From NCBI GenBank assembly GCA_029215795.1, contig JARDYH010000005.1, forward strand, positions 160,853,814 through 160,917,813: DNA of 64,000 bases. The letters are read 5' to 3'. How positions within the stretch are numbered: position 1 is the stretch's first letter; every line of letters begins with the position of its first letter. The notes beneath the pieces are model-generated. The model saw nothing but the letters and a program-made list of their open reading frames with translations, had not been told where the DNA came from and made no database searches. This document shows positions 22,780-33,279 of this stretch, one piece after another. This stretch comes from Anniella stebbinsi (taxonomy: Eukaryota; Chordata; Lepidosauria; Squamata; Anniellidae). Made by a program: the position numbers and the translations under genes.

Positions 22780-23125
22780 CACAAGAATGCGCCTTTGCGC
22801 CTGGTTCCGCGATTATGCGCATTATCGCGGAGGCGCATTTACTCACAATCCCTCTGCACGGGAGGCGGCGAGAAGCGGCGAAGCGCATTAAAAGATGCCC
22901 AAAAAGCGCTTTCCAGGTAGTTAATGCGCATAATCGCTTGTTCACACAGCGAAAATGCGCTTTAACGGCCGGAGCAAAATAAAAGTCGCTATTTAACGCG
23001 CGTTCGAAAATGCGCATTATCGGGGAGATAACGCGCCTGTACGCCCGTTTTGCGCTCCGCTCGTGTGTAGGTAAAATTTATAATGAGCCTTCAAGGCTCA
23101 TTAAACGCCCCGTGTGGAGGAGGCC
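22780..23125. mobile_element. CpG-rich fold-back element ('atgcgcattatcgcg')
   Basis: Outer ends 'ggccccctccaca' and 'tgtggaggaggcc' are inverted. The interior repeats GCGCATTA/TAATGCGC words many times in both directions ('attatgcgcattatcgcgg', 'gtagttaatgcgcataatcg'). It has many CpGs against the CpG-poor surroundings, which suggests a young insertion. No coding frame. Confidence 0.6.
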
Positions 23126-23239
23126 TTGGATTACAACTCCCAGCATCCAGATGTGTTGGACTACAACTCCCAGCATTACACAGCCAGCCTGGCAGGCTGG
23201 GAAAGGTTACTCTTTTAATTAGGACTCTGCTTTGTCTCA

Positions 23240-23920
23240 GTCCTGAAGCCCAAATCTGAGTCGATTGGGCCACCTCTGCCCGAAGCTGACAAACAGCTTC
23301 GGGCTGATTCGGCCCAATGGTCAGATGCTGCCCCTGGTTGCTCGCCAACCCACGGGACTTACCTGAGCTCCTGTGTGTGCTGGTGAGCCGCCCGGCCTCC
23401 TCTCTGGGCTGCTGTAGATTTAGTATTGTAAACTACAGCAGTTGAAAATAGACAGTGCACACGGAGGCTTAGGTAAGTCCCCTCCCCCTTCACCCTCCCA
23501 TCCACTGCCCTCCACCCACAGGACTTACCTGAGGCCTCCACACGAGATGAGCTGCCTGGCCTCCTTTCTGGGCTATCGTAGATTTAGTGTTGCAAACCGC
23601 AGCCACAGTAGATGTAGTGTTGTAAACTATGGCCATTTCCAGTTGGCATAGTTTACAACACTAAATCTATAGCTGCCCAGAGAGGAGGCAAGGTGGCTGA
23701 TGGGCATGCGGAGGCCTCGGTAAGTCCTGTGGGTCGGCAGGCAGATGAGCAGGAGTTGGTGGTTAGTGACTGGGAAGGAGCTGTGGGGAGTGGCTGGGAG
23801 TGGCGGGGAGAGTCCAATGGAATCCTGGTTGGCCTTTCACAAGGTGGCCTGGGACCGAGATGTCCTTAGTCGAATCGGGGCTGATTTGGAAACTCCAGAT
23901 CGGGGGATGTGTGTGTGCAC
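23240..23920. repeat. Compound palindromic repeat with outward splice-donor words
   Basis: Two inverted modules are present: 23355-23480 and 23518-23730. Each is bounded by 'ggacttacctgag'-like words on the left and 'ggtaagtcc' on the right. The middle is 'gtagatttagt(a/g)ttg(t/c)aaac' and its inverse. The segment ends 'gtgtgtgcacagccctgg', which resembles a TGTGCA-type hAT terminus. No gene supported. Confidence 0.45.
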
Positions 23921-24269
23921 AGCCCTGGTTTTAATGGTTCACTGGATGTTTCTATCTTTCAGCTTTGTACGCTGCTTTGAGTACACATCGGTAGAGAACA
24001 AGGCTGGGAAACATTTCACAGACCTAAGACTGAATTGTGACGTGTGTGTGTGTGTGTGTGTTGCATTCTAGTGGTGGCAGGGCTGCAGGCCAAGGGAGTG
24101 GGGCCAAAATCAAAAGCGGTGGGGCCAAAAATACCAGCATATTGTATCTTAAAGCTCGTACTGTCAGCAAGTAAGCCTTAGGAGAGGCATTTCATAGTTT
24201 TAGAACTGTGTGTGTGTGGGAAACTACCAAGTACCTTCCTCTACTATTCTACCCCATTCTGTTTTGCAG

Positions 24270-24457
24270 AGTGCAATCGAATCCACTCACCCTGTGCTTT
24301 TCTTCACAGCTTCACAGAAACGCATTGTTTGAATGAGCAAGCAATCCCCCACCAGGATGTGCATAAAAAGGGACGTGCCAGCCAAGAAGACACCAGAAGC
24401 TCAAGCAAACCCTTGTGGAAACAGAGATGCCCGGAGATGCAAAAAGCCAATGAGTGA
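24270..24457 (+). CDS. Candidate terminal exon, Cys-rich, unidentified
   Basis: An excellent acceptor (pyrimidine tract 'ctaccccattctgttttgcag') opens a 188-base frame that enters at phase 1 with a split Glu codon. It begins CNRIHSPC, then THCLNEQ, then a basic/acidic hydrophilic stretch, a late KQRC and a stop. The spacing C-x6-C-x10-C-L-N resembles 4353-4435. No upstream exon nearby and no known family recognised. It could be a terminal exon of a small secreted protein, an exon relic, or a decoy. Confidence 0.25.
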
Positions 24458-25626
24458 AATTTGTACTCCCGGTGCAAAACAAGACAGAGGTTTCTTATGG
24501 AGCCAGGATAAAAAAGTGGCCAGAGGTTTGCAAAGGCACATTTGGAAAACAGGAACGAGGCGGATGCCCAGCCTGGAAAAAATAACTCTGCTCCAAGCCA
24601 CAGCCCTTCATGGAAAACAGAACCTTCTCAAGGCCTCACAGAATGTGTGTTCCCTGAACGCTGGTACAGCATGCTCTGTTTGTATGTTTCCTTGAAGTGG
24701 GTGCCAGCGGTAGCGTTAGGGAGGAATCCTGGGGTGGATCCGTTTTCCTGATTCAGACTACAGGAGAAATAACAGGTCGGTAAGCGTGACCGTATGTCCT
24801 ATACTACACAAAACAGCCCCTTATTTGAAGGAGTGTCCTGCCCAGGTCTGGTTTTGCGGAGGGAGAGAAATGGTCTGGAAGTTTCTCATCCACAGTTAGA
24901 CACCTGAGCGGCAGACTGAGCAGGCACGCCCTGAAGTATTGCATTTCTGTTTCAAGAATAGTCATGATGGAATAATAATTATTTCCAAATTATTTCCACA
25001 TACATGTAAATTAGCATGTGCAAATGTCTTGCAGATATGTGTCCTCTCTTTTTTGGGCGATGCAGTTTGATGAAGTGTGTGTTTCCGGGGGTGGGGATAG
25101 GGCTTTTCTGCTTCGAACTGTGAAGCATGGTGGATGTGGGTGGGTGTGGATTTGGTTAAGCAATAGGGATGCTGGGGAAATCTGGGACGGGTTCAAATGA
25201 GTGCAGATTTCTATAAATCTGACCTCCAGATTCTGCAGCGGACTGGGCCCTTCTGAGTCAGGCAGATTGCATGGACTTTTGATCTGGTTTTTCACTGTAG
25301 GGGGGCACTAATGGGGATTTGGGCTAATGGGGATTTGGGGTGGAGTTATGCAAATTGGTGCTAATGGGAATCAACACAAAATTCTTCTAAGAAAAAAATC
25401 TGGTTCTGTCCATGAGCGGATGACAGCATGTAAGGTGCCTGGCAATCCCTGAAACACAGAATGGATTTCCTAAAATCCATACATTCCTAAACAACGTTAA
25501 AGACCCCCAGCCTCTCACCTGCCCATGGCACACCCCTTTTCAAGTCTCAACCACCATCAAAGCAGTGACAGTGAAGTAGCAATAGCATCTGAATTTTCTA
25601 GTACCATAACTATGAGGTATCCAAGG

Positions 25627-25946
25627 TAGGGTGACCATATGGAAAAAAGGATAGGGATCCTGTATCTTTAACAGTTGTATTGAAAGGGGAATTTCAGCAG
25701 GTGTCATTTGTATACATGCAGCACCTGGTGAAATACCCTCTTCATCACAACTGTTAAAGCTGCAGGAGCCCTGCCCTCTTTTGTATCTGGTCACTCTAGT
25801 ATAGCTCCTGCAGCTTTAACTGTGGTGATGAAGAGGGGATTTCACCAGGTGCTGCATGCATACAAATGACACCTGCTGAAATTCCCTGTTCTGTACAACT
25901 GTTAAAGATACAGGAGCCCTGTCCTCCTTTCAGTATGGTCACCCTA
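25627..25946. mobile_element. MITE-A full copy
   Basis: A 320-bp near-palindrome with ends 'tagggtgaccatatgg' and 'ggtcaccctag'. Flanks 'atccaagg' and 'gtccaggg' match at 6 of 8. The inner arms 'ctgttaaagctgcaggagcc' and 'tcctgcagctttaactgtgg' face each other. Non-coding. It belongs to the 'tacaactgttaaagatac' sub-type shared with 62951-63235. Confidence 0.85.
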
Positions 25947-26114
25947 GTCCAGGGTGGTCCTCCTTCTCCATTTGTGGATCTCTATTTCCACTTTTAGGAG
26001 GGAGTATCTTCACCATCCAACAGTCCCTTGACGTCTCTCCCCAGGACCTTAGGATTGTTCCCTAAATATGTTTTTTTTGTTGTTTTGATGGTATGATAAC
26101 CACTTACAATACTC

Positions 26115-26790
26115 TTGGGTGTTTTGGCAAAATGCCAAAAACACAGTTATAAAAAGCATCACTTAAAAGCATCAACAATGCCCCCATTCAAATCTGGCAG
26201 GCCAAAGGAAAACCATGTACGTCAGCCACCCAAACAAATAAAAAAAAGTAATCCACAATGTACAGTAATTTTCTCTCTCTGCTGTTGGATGGACAGGAAC
26301 AGAAGACTATCTGTAAGCTGGTGTGGCCATTTGTGTACAGATGTTTGTGTGGGTGTGTCTAACCCCTCCCCCCCCATTTCTTGTATATAGCTAGCTGTTA
26401 GAGATCCCACTAATAATAGCAGTACTTGGGGAAATTTCCAAACCACCAGATACCAAAAATTCAGTTGAAAACATGTTATTAAACATGTTTCCTCCACTCC
26501 ACTCGCTTCCATTACCTCTACAATCCCCTTGATGTGGGTGGTTTCATTTCCTGCATGATTTTAAACATGTGTATTTATAACAGTTGTGTGACAGGCATGC
26601 ATTCAACTGGTGTAGCTCTCCCACTCTCTGCATTTTCACAAGGGAGAGCCCCTGATGGCAAAAAAAGGGTTGAATGCATGAAAGAAAGAAAAAGGAAAGT
26701 GCAGAAATCTCCCCCTTACTTCCTTGCTTTGTTTACCACTTTATTTGCTGAAATGTTCTGAAGAACTGAAATGGCTGCATAGCATTTTGT
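26115..26790. other. Intergenic stretch, nothing identified
   Basis: Short frames only, with no splice context and no recognised repeat. Confidence 0.35.
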
Positions 26791-26793
26791 GTA

Positions 26794-27003
26794 CGGTGAC
26801 CAGATAAAATCCAGGTCAGGGCTCATGTAACTTTAACAGTTGTAGAGAAAAGGGAATTTCAGCCAGTGTCATTTGTATGCAATTAGTTCCTGGTGAAACT
26901 CCCTCTTCATCACAACAGTTAAAGGTGCAGGGGCTCTGCCTTCTTTTGTATCTGGTCACTCTAGTGTAGTGCCTGCACCTTTAACTGTTGTGATGAAGAG
27001 GGA
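26794..27003. mobile_element. MITE-A copy, right third missing
   Basis: It starts 'acggtgaccagataaaatcc' and follows the family to 'gttgtgatgaagagggaa', where it breaks. Confidence 0.8.
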
Positions 27004-27379
27004 AGCTAAGAAAAGTCTTAGCTTGGCTCCTCCCCCCATTCCGCACAAGACCATTAATTCCAGTGTCTAAAATTACCCAGCGGCACCACTATCAACACAT
27101 GCCCGGTGCATATTTTGGCTTAACGTGCCAAAATATGTGACACTTCTCTCTTTCATGTATTATGTAGGTGCTATTTGTGGCCAAGGCTTCATGGCCAGGA
27201 GCCCAGTATGATATATGATACAGGATTTCATGCTAATTTAACTGTCGTTGTTTCCCTCAAAGAATCCTGGCCATTGTAGTTTGAGAGAGTGATCCCTAGA
27301 CTGCCCCCTGTCACAACAGGGCTACAGTTCCCAGGGCTTCTTTAGGAGAACACGTGACTGGGAGAGCACAAGGCAAGTG

Positions 27380-27602
27380 AAGGAAGCTGCTGGCTACTAG
27401 TCCTGATGGCTATGTGCTACCTCCAGAATCAAAGATAGTAAGCCTATGTACACCAGTTGATGGGGAACATGGGTGGGAGGGTGCTGTTGCACCATGTTCT
27501 GCTTGTGGGCCCCTGGTCGACAACTGGTTGGCTACTGTGTGAAAAGAATGCTGGATTATATGGAACCTTGGTCTGATCCAGCATGGCTCTTCTTATGCTT
27601 TT
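27380..27602 (+). mobile_element. CR1-like LINE tail
   Basis: 3' UTR from 'ctagtcctgatggctatgtg' to 'ggtctgatccagcatggc'. It is followed within 10 bases by an inverted copy (27612-27957), forming a tail-to-tail pair. Confidence 0.7.
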
Positions 27603-27611
27603 ACATTCCGC

Positions 27612-27957
27612 TCACAAGAACATATGAAGAGCACTGATCCCTAAGACTGGGGATCCATCTAGTCCAGCTGTTGACCAGGGACCAACAAAGTAGGATATGG
27701 TGCAAGACCACCCTCCCACCCATGTTCCCCAGCAACTGGTGCAAACAGGCTTACTGCCTCAGATACCGGAGGTAGCACATAACCATCAGGGCTAGCAGCC
27801 ATTGATAGCCTTCTCCAGGAATTTATCCAACCCCCATTTAAAGCTATCCAAATTGGTGGCCATCACTACATCTTGTGGTAGTGACTTCCATAACTTAACT
27901 GTGTGAAGAAGTACTTCCTTTTATTTGTCCTGAATCTCCCACCAATCAGCTCCTTCG
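27612..27957 (-). mobile_element. CR1-like LINE tail
   Basis: Inverted copy of the same 3' UTR, extending into the end of the RT frame. On the minus strand it reads the 'gattggtgggagattcagg' words also present at 1-20. Confidence 0.7.
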
Positions 27958-28009
27958 AATTCCAATAACACCCCCATCAATCTCTCACTCAGGGACACAC
28001 GCACCAAGA

Positions 28010-28118
28010 ATAGTATCATCTTGTCACTTCCCTTCATGTTCAGCAAGGGCAGGTGAAGCAAGGCAGTGACAGCAAGGGTGAAGAACAGCAGGGCCAGGGG
28101 TTTCCAGCAGTTGGCCAT
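28010..28118 (-). CDS. Candidate signal-peptide exon, unidentified
   Basis: An ATG in strong context (gaccATGGcc) opens MANCWKPLALLFFTLAVTAL, a short polar start followed by a long hydrophobic core as in a signal peptide. A possible donor, 'cttg|gtgcgt', lies about 110 bases on, but it is weak and the frame stays open into a LINE tail. No TATA box was seen. It could be exon 1 of another gene of the cluster, including an alternative first exon for gene A (14383-14496). The 3' limit is approximate. Confidence 0.3.
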
Positions 28119-28281
28119 GGTCCCCCTGAAGGGTTGTGGGTCTTGGCCAATGCCCAATGATGCCTACCCTTAACCCTGTGTCCACCATAGGGGTGAGAAA
28201 ACACTTGAAAAATGTTTCACGTTGAGTAGCAGGGCATGGCAGTGCAGAAGAGGGAAGATTTTAACAAGGGAATTCACAAAG

Positions 28282-28401
28282 TGTGACTAAAATAACTCCT
28301 CTCGGGGTTGCTAGGGAAGGAGTGACTAAAAGAACTCCTCTTGGGGTTGCTAGGAAGGAGTGACTAAAAGAACTCCTCTTGGGGTTGCTAGGGAAGGAGT
28401 G
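28282..28401. repeat. Tandem repeat, about 3 x 40 bp
   Basis: Three successive units of 'gtgactaaaagaactcctc' plus 'ttggggttgctagggaagga', with small differences. A local minisatellite. Confidence 0.85.
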
Positions 28402-28642
28402 GAGGGTGGGTGAATTCCTTGCACCTGAGTCATCATAGCTCAAAGACGCTGCCTTGCCAGAGTTGTTGGAAGGGAAAATAACAAGAACATTTTAGCTAGC
28501 TTGAGGTGGGGTGGAGTGTGGGGGGGAATTTCCAGGTTTCTCAGTGGCACCAACATCCAATCAATAACCAGTCCTTGGTTCAACCTCTCGTGACCCAGGG
28601 TCACAAGGCAGAAAACTGGTTAATGCGGAAGCAAGGATCACA

Positions 28643-28645
<3 letters not shown>

Positions 28646-28678
<33 letters not shown>
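28646..28678. repeat. (TG)n microsatellite
   Basis: About 16 TG units. Confidence 0.95.
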
Positions 28679-28679
<1 letters not shown>

Positions 28680-28797
28680 AAATGCCACAAGTCCTGAAAC
28701 TATTTGCCAAGGTGCTTGTGTCCGTCTGGGAGATTTACAAGAGCATGGTTGGAATTCCTGCCCTAAGGGTGGGGATGGAGGATGACTCAGAAAGAGT

Positions 28798-28967
28798 TAG
28801 TGGAGGCTGGTGGTTCCAATGTGGTGAGTCCACTCTGAGTTTCAGTCAGAACCAGTCAGAACTCTAACGGAGCCATCCAAGGCACCTTGGGTAGCTCCTT
28901 TAGAGGTCTGACAGAAACCCGGAGGGGATTCACAGCCCCATGACATTGGCGCTACCAGCCTCCACTG
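28798..28967. mobile_element. MITE-B copy
   Basis: Ends 'tagtggaggctggtggttcc' and 'gctaccagcctccactg'. Flanks 'gaaagagt' and 'gaaggagc' match at 6 of 8, consistent with an old hAT TSD. Confidence 0.75.
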
Positions 28968-29208
28968 GAAGGAGCAGGGTTGACTGCTCAAAGAAGATGA
29001 GGAGGAGACATTTTGGAGTAAGGTTTCAGATGAGGAAAATTGTGCACTTTCCTCTGCTGCATTAATGGCAGCCACCTTTAACACGGGAGGGGGGAATGCG
29101 TGATGTCGGCAGCCAGGGTGGGCGGCTTCCGAGAGCTTACAGGGGACTTCACGAGCACTCTGGTGCAGTTTCGCGCTCATGCCAAGCACGCCTGACTGGG
29201 TTCAGGGG
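28968..29208. repeat. Degenerate repeat with 'aatggcagccacc' words
   Basis: 'ttgtgcactttcctctgctg' and 'attaatggcagccacctt' resemble 38100-38360, an unnamed dispersed element also related to 61437-61519. No gene. Confidence 0.4.
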
Positions 29209-29510
29209 TAGTGTGACCAGATAAAAACTTTAACAGTTGTAGAGAAAAGGGAATTTCAGCCAGTTTCATTTGTATGCAATTAGTTCCTGGTGATATTCCC
29301 TCTTCATCACAACAGTTAAAGTTGCAGGGGTACTATACTAGAGTGACCATATACAAAAGAAGGCAGGGCCCCTGCAACTTTAACTGTTGTGATGAAGAGG
29401 GAATTTCACCAGGAACTAATTGCATACAAATGGCACTGGCTGAAATTCCCTTTTCTCTACAACTGTTAAAGTTACAAGAGCCTTGTCCTCCTTTTCATAT
29501 GGTCAGCCTA
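29209..29510. mobile_element. MITE-A copy
   Basis: Ends 'tagtgtgaccagataaaa' and 'catatggtcagccta'. A short deletion lies near the left end. Flanks do not match, so this copy may be rearranged. Confidence 0.8.
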
Positions 29511-29719
29511 GGCATGGTAGGCCTAGCTCCTGCCCCTTACAAACCCTCCCTTGTGGCCACATATTGCAGGGGGAAAGTTGGTCATGGGAGGCAAACTAGC
29601 TACCCTTATTTGATCTTCTCTTGGAGGAAACTGTGGCAAGCTTTCAAGGAGCACAAAGTTCTTAGGAACAGTTTGAAAAATCTTGGTCTAGAGTAGACCA
29701 TAGTGGGGGAGTGTGTTCT

Positions 29720-29820
29720 CCTTCAGATGCTGTTGGACTACAACTCCCATCATCCTTGACCATTGGCAGTGCTGGCTATGGCTGATGAGAGTTGGAGTCC
29801 AACAAACATCTGGAAGGGAA
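29720..29820. repeat. Short palindromic repeat ('aactcccatc' family)
   Basis: 'ttggactacaactcccatc' faces 'gatgagagttggagtccaa'. Confidence 0.6.
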
Positions 29821-30022
29821 CACAATCCCCACTCATGATCTAGATTCAATAAAGCCTTCATTCCAGGAGTGCAAAACCTGATCTGGCCTGGCTGAAGTCC
29901 CAATCCAACCCTCTGGGGTTCCTCCAAGGGCCACACCCCTTTTTTTTGGCTCCCAATCATTTGGCATTTTTCCGTTCTAAAATATTGAAATGCTTTCCCA
30001 AAGGTTTAGTAATTGCCAACAA

Positions 30023-30342
30023 TAGGCTGACCAGATAAAATCCAGGTCAGGGCTCATGTAACTTTAACAGTTGTAGAGCAAAGGGAATTTCAGCCAGTGT
30101 CATTTGTATGCAATTAGTTCCTGGTGAAATTCCCTCTTCATCACAACAGTTAAAGGTGCAGGCACTATACTAGAGTGACCATATACAAAAGAAGGCTGGG
30201 CCCCTGCAACTTTAATGGTTGTGATGAAGAGGGAATATCACCAGGATCTAACTGCATTCAAATAACACTGGCTGAAATTCCCTTTGCTCTACAACTGTTA
30301 AAGTTACATGAGCCCTGACCTGGATTTTATCTGGTCACCCTA
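30023..30342. mobile_element. MITE-A full copy with perfect TSD
   Basis: A 320-bp palindromic element with ends 'taggctgaccagataaaatc' and 'gattttatctggtcacccta'. It is flanked by 'gccaacaa' on both sides (30015-30022, 30343-30350), an 8/8 duplication typical of hAT transposition. Confidence 0.92.
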
Positions 30343-30939
30343 GCCAACAAGAGCTCTAAGCTAAAATTTGCTGGTATTGTAGTTTGGGTTTCTGCCCCTT
30401 TTGTCTTTTGCCCCACACCCCTGGAATGCAGCAGCCCTCAAGAGCTTCTCTGAAATGAATTTTGGCCCTTGGGGTGAAAGAGGTTCATCATGCCTGCTTT
30501 ACTCCATTGCTAATGTAAGCCACTAGAGCAATCTGTTTGTTTGTTTATGGGATTTCATATCCTGAACTTAGGTCTGAAAGCTCTTAGGGTAGCCATTGAT
30601 AGTTAAAGACTAGAAGATAGCAATGCAGTACAATACCAAGCACAACAGGGCAGCAAAAAGTGGAACGACATACACCAAAGTGAAGACCACAAAGCCAAAT
30701 CAGAAGATCTAAAATGTCAGGGCAAAAGAAAAGTCTTAATTTGGTGATGAAAAGATATTAGGCTTAGCCATGGAAGGCAAACCTCTCTAGGGAAGGCCTA
30801 GTGCCCCTCCAACCAAAAAGCGTTCCCATTCTTGGGTCAACACTCACTCCATGTCCAAACATGGCGGTGAGATGGAGAATGGCCTTGGAAGAAGATCGTA
30901 ATATTTAGGCTGATTCATCTAAGGCAACCTTCCTGAACC

Positions 30940-31050
30940 TGAGTTCTGCCAGATGTTTTGAACTACAGTCCATCAGCCCCAACCAGCATGACCAATGGGG
31001 TCAGGGATGATGGCAGTTTGAGCTCAACACCACCTGGAAGGTCTAGGTTA
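30940..31050. repeat. Short palindromic repeat ('aactcccatc' family)
   Basis: 'ccagatgttttgaactacag' with 'catcagccccaaccagcatg' faces 'ggtcagggatgatggcag'. Confidence 0.55.
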
Positions 31051-31147
31051 GGTAAGGCTGATGCAAAGCAATGGTATTCCGCATTTGTATCTGGAAAGTA
31101 TTCCTATTGATCTGTCTCACATTCATGGATGAATTTGGTTAAAAAAG

Positions 31148-31800
31148 AACATAAGAATGCCATGCTGGATCAGACTGAGGGTCCATCTAGTCCAGCACTC
31201 TGTTCACACAGTGGCCAACCACCTGTCAACCAGGGACCAACAAAGCAGACACTGTGCAACAGCACCCTCCCACCAACGTTCCCCAGTAACTGGTGCATAT
31301 AGGCTTGTGCCTCTGATAGAGGTAGCACATAACCATCAGGGCTAGTAGCCATTGATAGCCTTCTCCTCCAGGAATTTATTCAACCCCCTTTCAAAGCCAT
31401 TCAAATTGGTGTCCATCACTACATATTGTGGTAGCAAATTCCAGCATTTAACTACAAGCTGTGTGAAGGAGTATTTCCTTTTATTTGTCCTGAATCTCCC
31501 ACTGATCAGCTTCATGGGATGACCCTGGGTTTTAGTATTCAGAGAGAGGGAGAAAAATGTCTCCCTATTCACATTCTCCACACCATGCATAACTTTGTAC
31601 ACTTCTATCATGTCTTCCCTTAGCCTCCTTTTTCCCCAAGCTAAGCAATCCCAGCGGTTGTAACCTTTCTTCATAGGGGAAATGCTCCAGCCCCTTGATC
31701 ATTTTGGATGCCCCTTTCTGCACTTTTTTCAGTTCTATAGTATCTTCGATCTTCAGATTAATAAACTCCTAAGTCCTAGCTTTCTTTCCTCTTGTCAAAC
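31148..31800 (-). mobile_element. CR1-like LINE: RT C-terminus plus 3' UTR
   Basis: Best copy of this family. A 110-codon frame (31674-31342) shows RRLREDMIEVYKVMHGVENV, an 'RFRTNKRKYSFTQ' block and 'WNLLPQYVV', the end of a CR1-clade reverse-transcriptase ORF. The 3' UTR follows directly and ends at 'agtctgatccagcatggc'. It is 5'-truncated and inactive. Confidence 0.8.
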
Positions 31801-31974
31801 TTACTAGACACCATTGCCCTCTGGAAAAACAACAAGATGATTCCTATTTTTCTTCGTAGAGTGTGTTTTTAGCTGTGGTTTCTTCTATGGGCAGGACCCA
31901 TAGAGTCAGCATATCTATAAGCCACATGTGTGCTGAGCTCATGAAGTTGCTGCACATCAAACTGGAATAATAAT

Positions 31975-32215
31975 GGACTCAGTGGCTCAATTCGGATGAC
32001 ACAATAAACAACTGGTGTGGGGGAAACAATCGACAGTTGTTTTGACTATTGTGTCATCCGAATGCTGCCATAGCGCTGATCCTCATCCACACCACAGTTG
32101 ATTATTTATTACCATGTTGTGTGGGGAGTGCCGTGCCCCCTAGGGTTAGGGTTAGGGTTAGTCAACCCACCATTGACTATCGTGTCGTCTGAATTGAGCC
32201 AGTGTCGTTGATCAG
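31975..32215. mobile_element. TIR element ('cagtggctcaattcgg' ends) holding telomere-like repeats
   Basis: Left end 'cagtggctcaattcggatga'; right end, reverse-complemented, 'cactggctcaattcagacga'. 'attgtgtcatccgaatg' lies inside. Related elements occur at 36960-37440 and 54008-54505. No clear TSD. Three and a half TTAGGG units lie at 32141-32161. Confidence 0.6.
32141..32161. repeat. Short interstitial telomere-like tract (TAGGGT)3.5
   Basis: The sequence reads as TTAGGG units without error and is followed by 'tcaaccc'. It is too short to be a telomere. Confidence 0.85.
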
Positions 32216-32303
32216 CCTGAGAAACAACCTCAAGCTCTGGTCTTCTCATGTAGCAGAATGAGGTGCAGTGAGATCATAAAGTTCTGAGAGGGGTAGAATG
32301 GCC

Positions 32304-32448
32304 CAGTGGAGGCTGGTGGCTCCGATGTCAGTGGGGCTGAATCCACTCCAGGTTTCAGTCAGAACCCTTCAGGAGCTATGCAAGGTTCTGACAGAATCCC
32401 AGAGTGGATTCACCACCCCATTGACATCAGACCCACCAGCCTTCACTG
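32304..32448. mobile_element. MITE-B short copy with perfect TSD
   Basis: A 145-bp palindrome with ends 'cagtggaggctggtggctcc' and 'ccaccagccttcactg'. It is flanked by 'gaatggcc' at 32296-32303 and 32449-32456 (8/8). This sets the family as hAT-type. Confidence 0.9.
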
Positions 32449-32459
32449 GAATGGCCTGT

Positions 32460-33275
32460 ACCACCTCATTATGCAGAAAGAGGGGGAAATTCCAATTTTG
32501 AACAAACAGGGAGAAAGCAGAGCTAGTCCATTCATCAATGATATTCTAGGTTTAGTTTTTTTTTAATTTGCAGGGAGTATTAAAAATGGTGTCTCCCACC
32601 TGTTGTCTGATGTAGTAGAGGCCATTCTACCACCTCAGGATTCCACCACACGTGGCTATATGTATTAGACTTGGGGCGCTTCCAGATGGACGATTCTCAG
32701 TGCTAATAATCCAAAGGACTTCTGCAGCTGTTCTTCCTTTTCTTCCTTAACTTCATGTAGAGCACATAAATAAATTGGGGGGGGGGGGAATTTTCCTACC
32801 CCAAACCATTTCCCAATGTATCCTGGGGTGGTAAAATGTTGCATAAAGAACTATGTGTTTGTGGTGTCAGAACTGGCAAGAAAAATGCTACACCTTTACT
32901 GCTAGTGGTTGGACCATAAGGACCAGTTCTTTTCCTGCCCCTCCCTCTCCCTCTGTATGTGTAGCACCCCTCCAAGAAATGGGGGAAGGCTAAATATGTG
33001 TAGAAGCACAAAGGGAAGGGGGAGAATGTGGGAGCTTTGTTTAAATAAATGAGTCTGTCTGCTTTGCCAACTGTGAAGCACGTGACTCATGACATGGCCA
33101 TTGGTTCTGCTGATAAAGCTGTCACAGAAAAGTATGAGCAAATGTGTGTGGTTTTTTGTTTGTTTGTTTACATTAAAAAATATTGCTCAAATGATCAGGC
33201 AGCCAGACTTTGTTACATAAGACTTGAGGGAGTGGATATTTTGCAGTTGAGGAACATGCAAAAGAAAGAGAAGAC
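32460..33275. other. Intergenic stretch, nothing identified
   Basis: A G-run at 32779-32788 and short frames only. No gene or bounded repeat supported. Confidence 0.35.
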
Positions 33276-33279
33276 ACAA

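Noticed and set aside
22780..23125. CRISPR-like repeated words in the GCGCATTA element
   Set aside because: The words are in both orientations without regular spacers, and the DNA is vertebrate; it is a fold-back repeat.
28646..28867. Frame with alternating Cys-Val
   Set aside because: Translation of a (TG)n microsatellite. The same applies to frames over 24040, 36513 and 13287.
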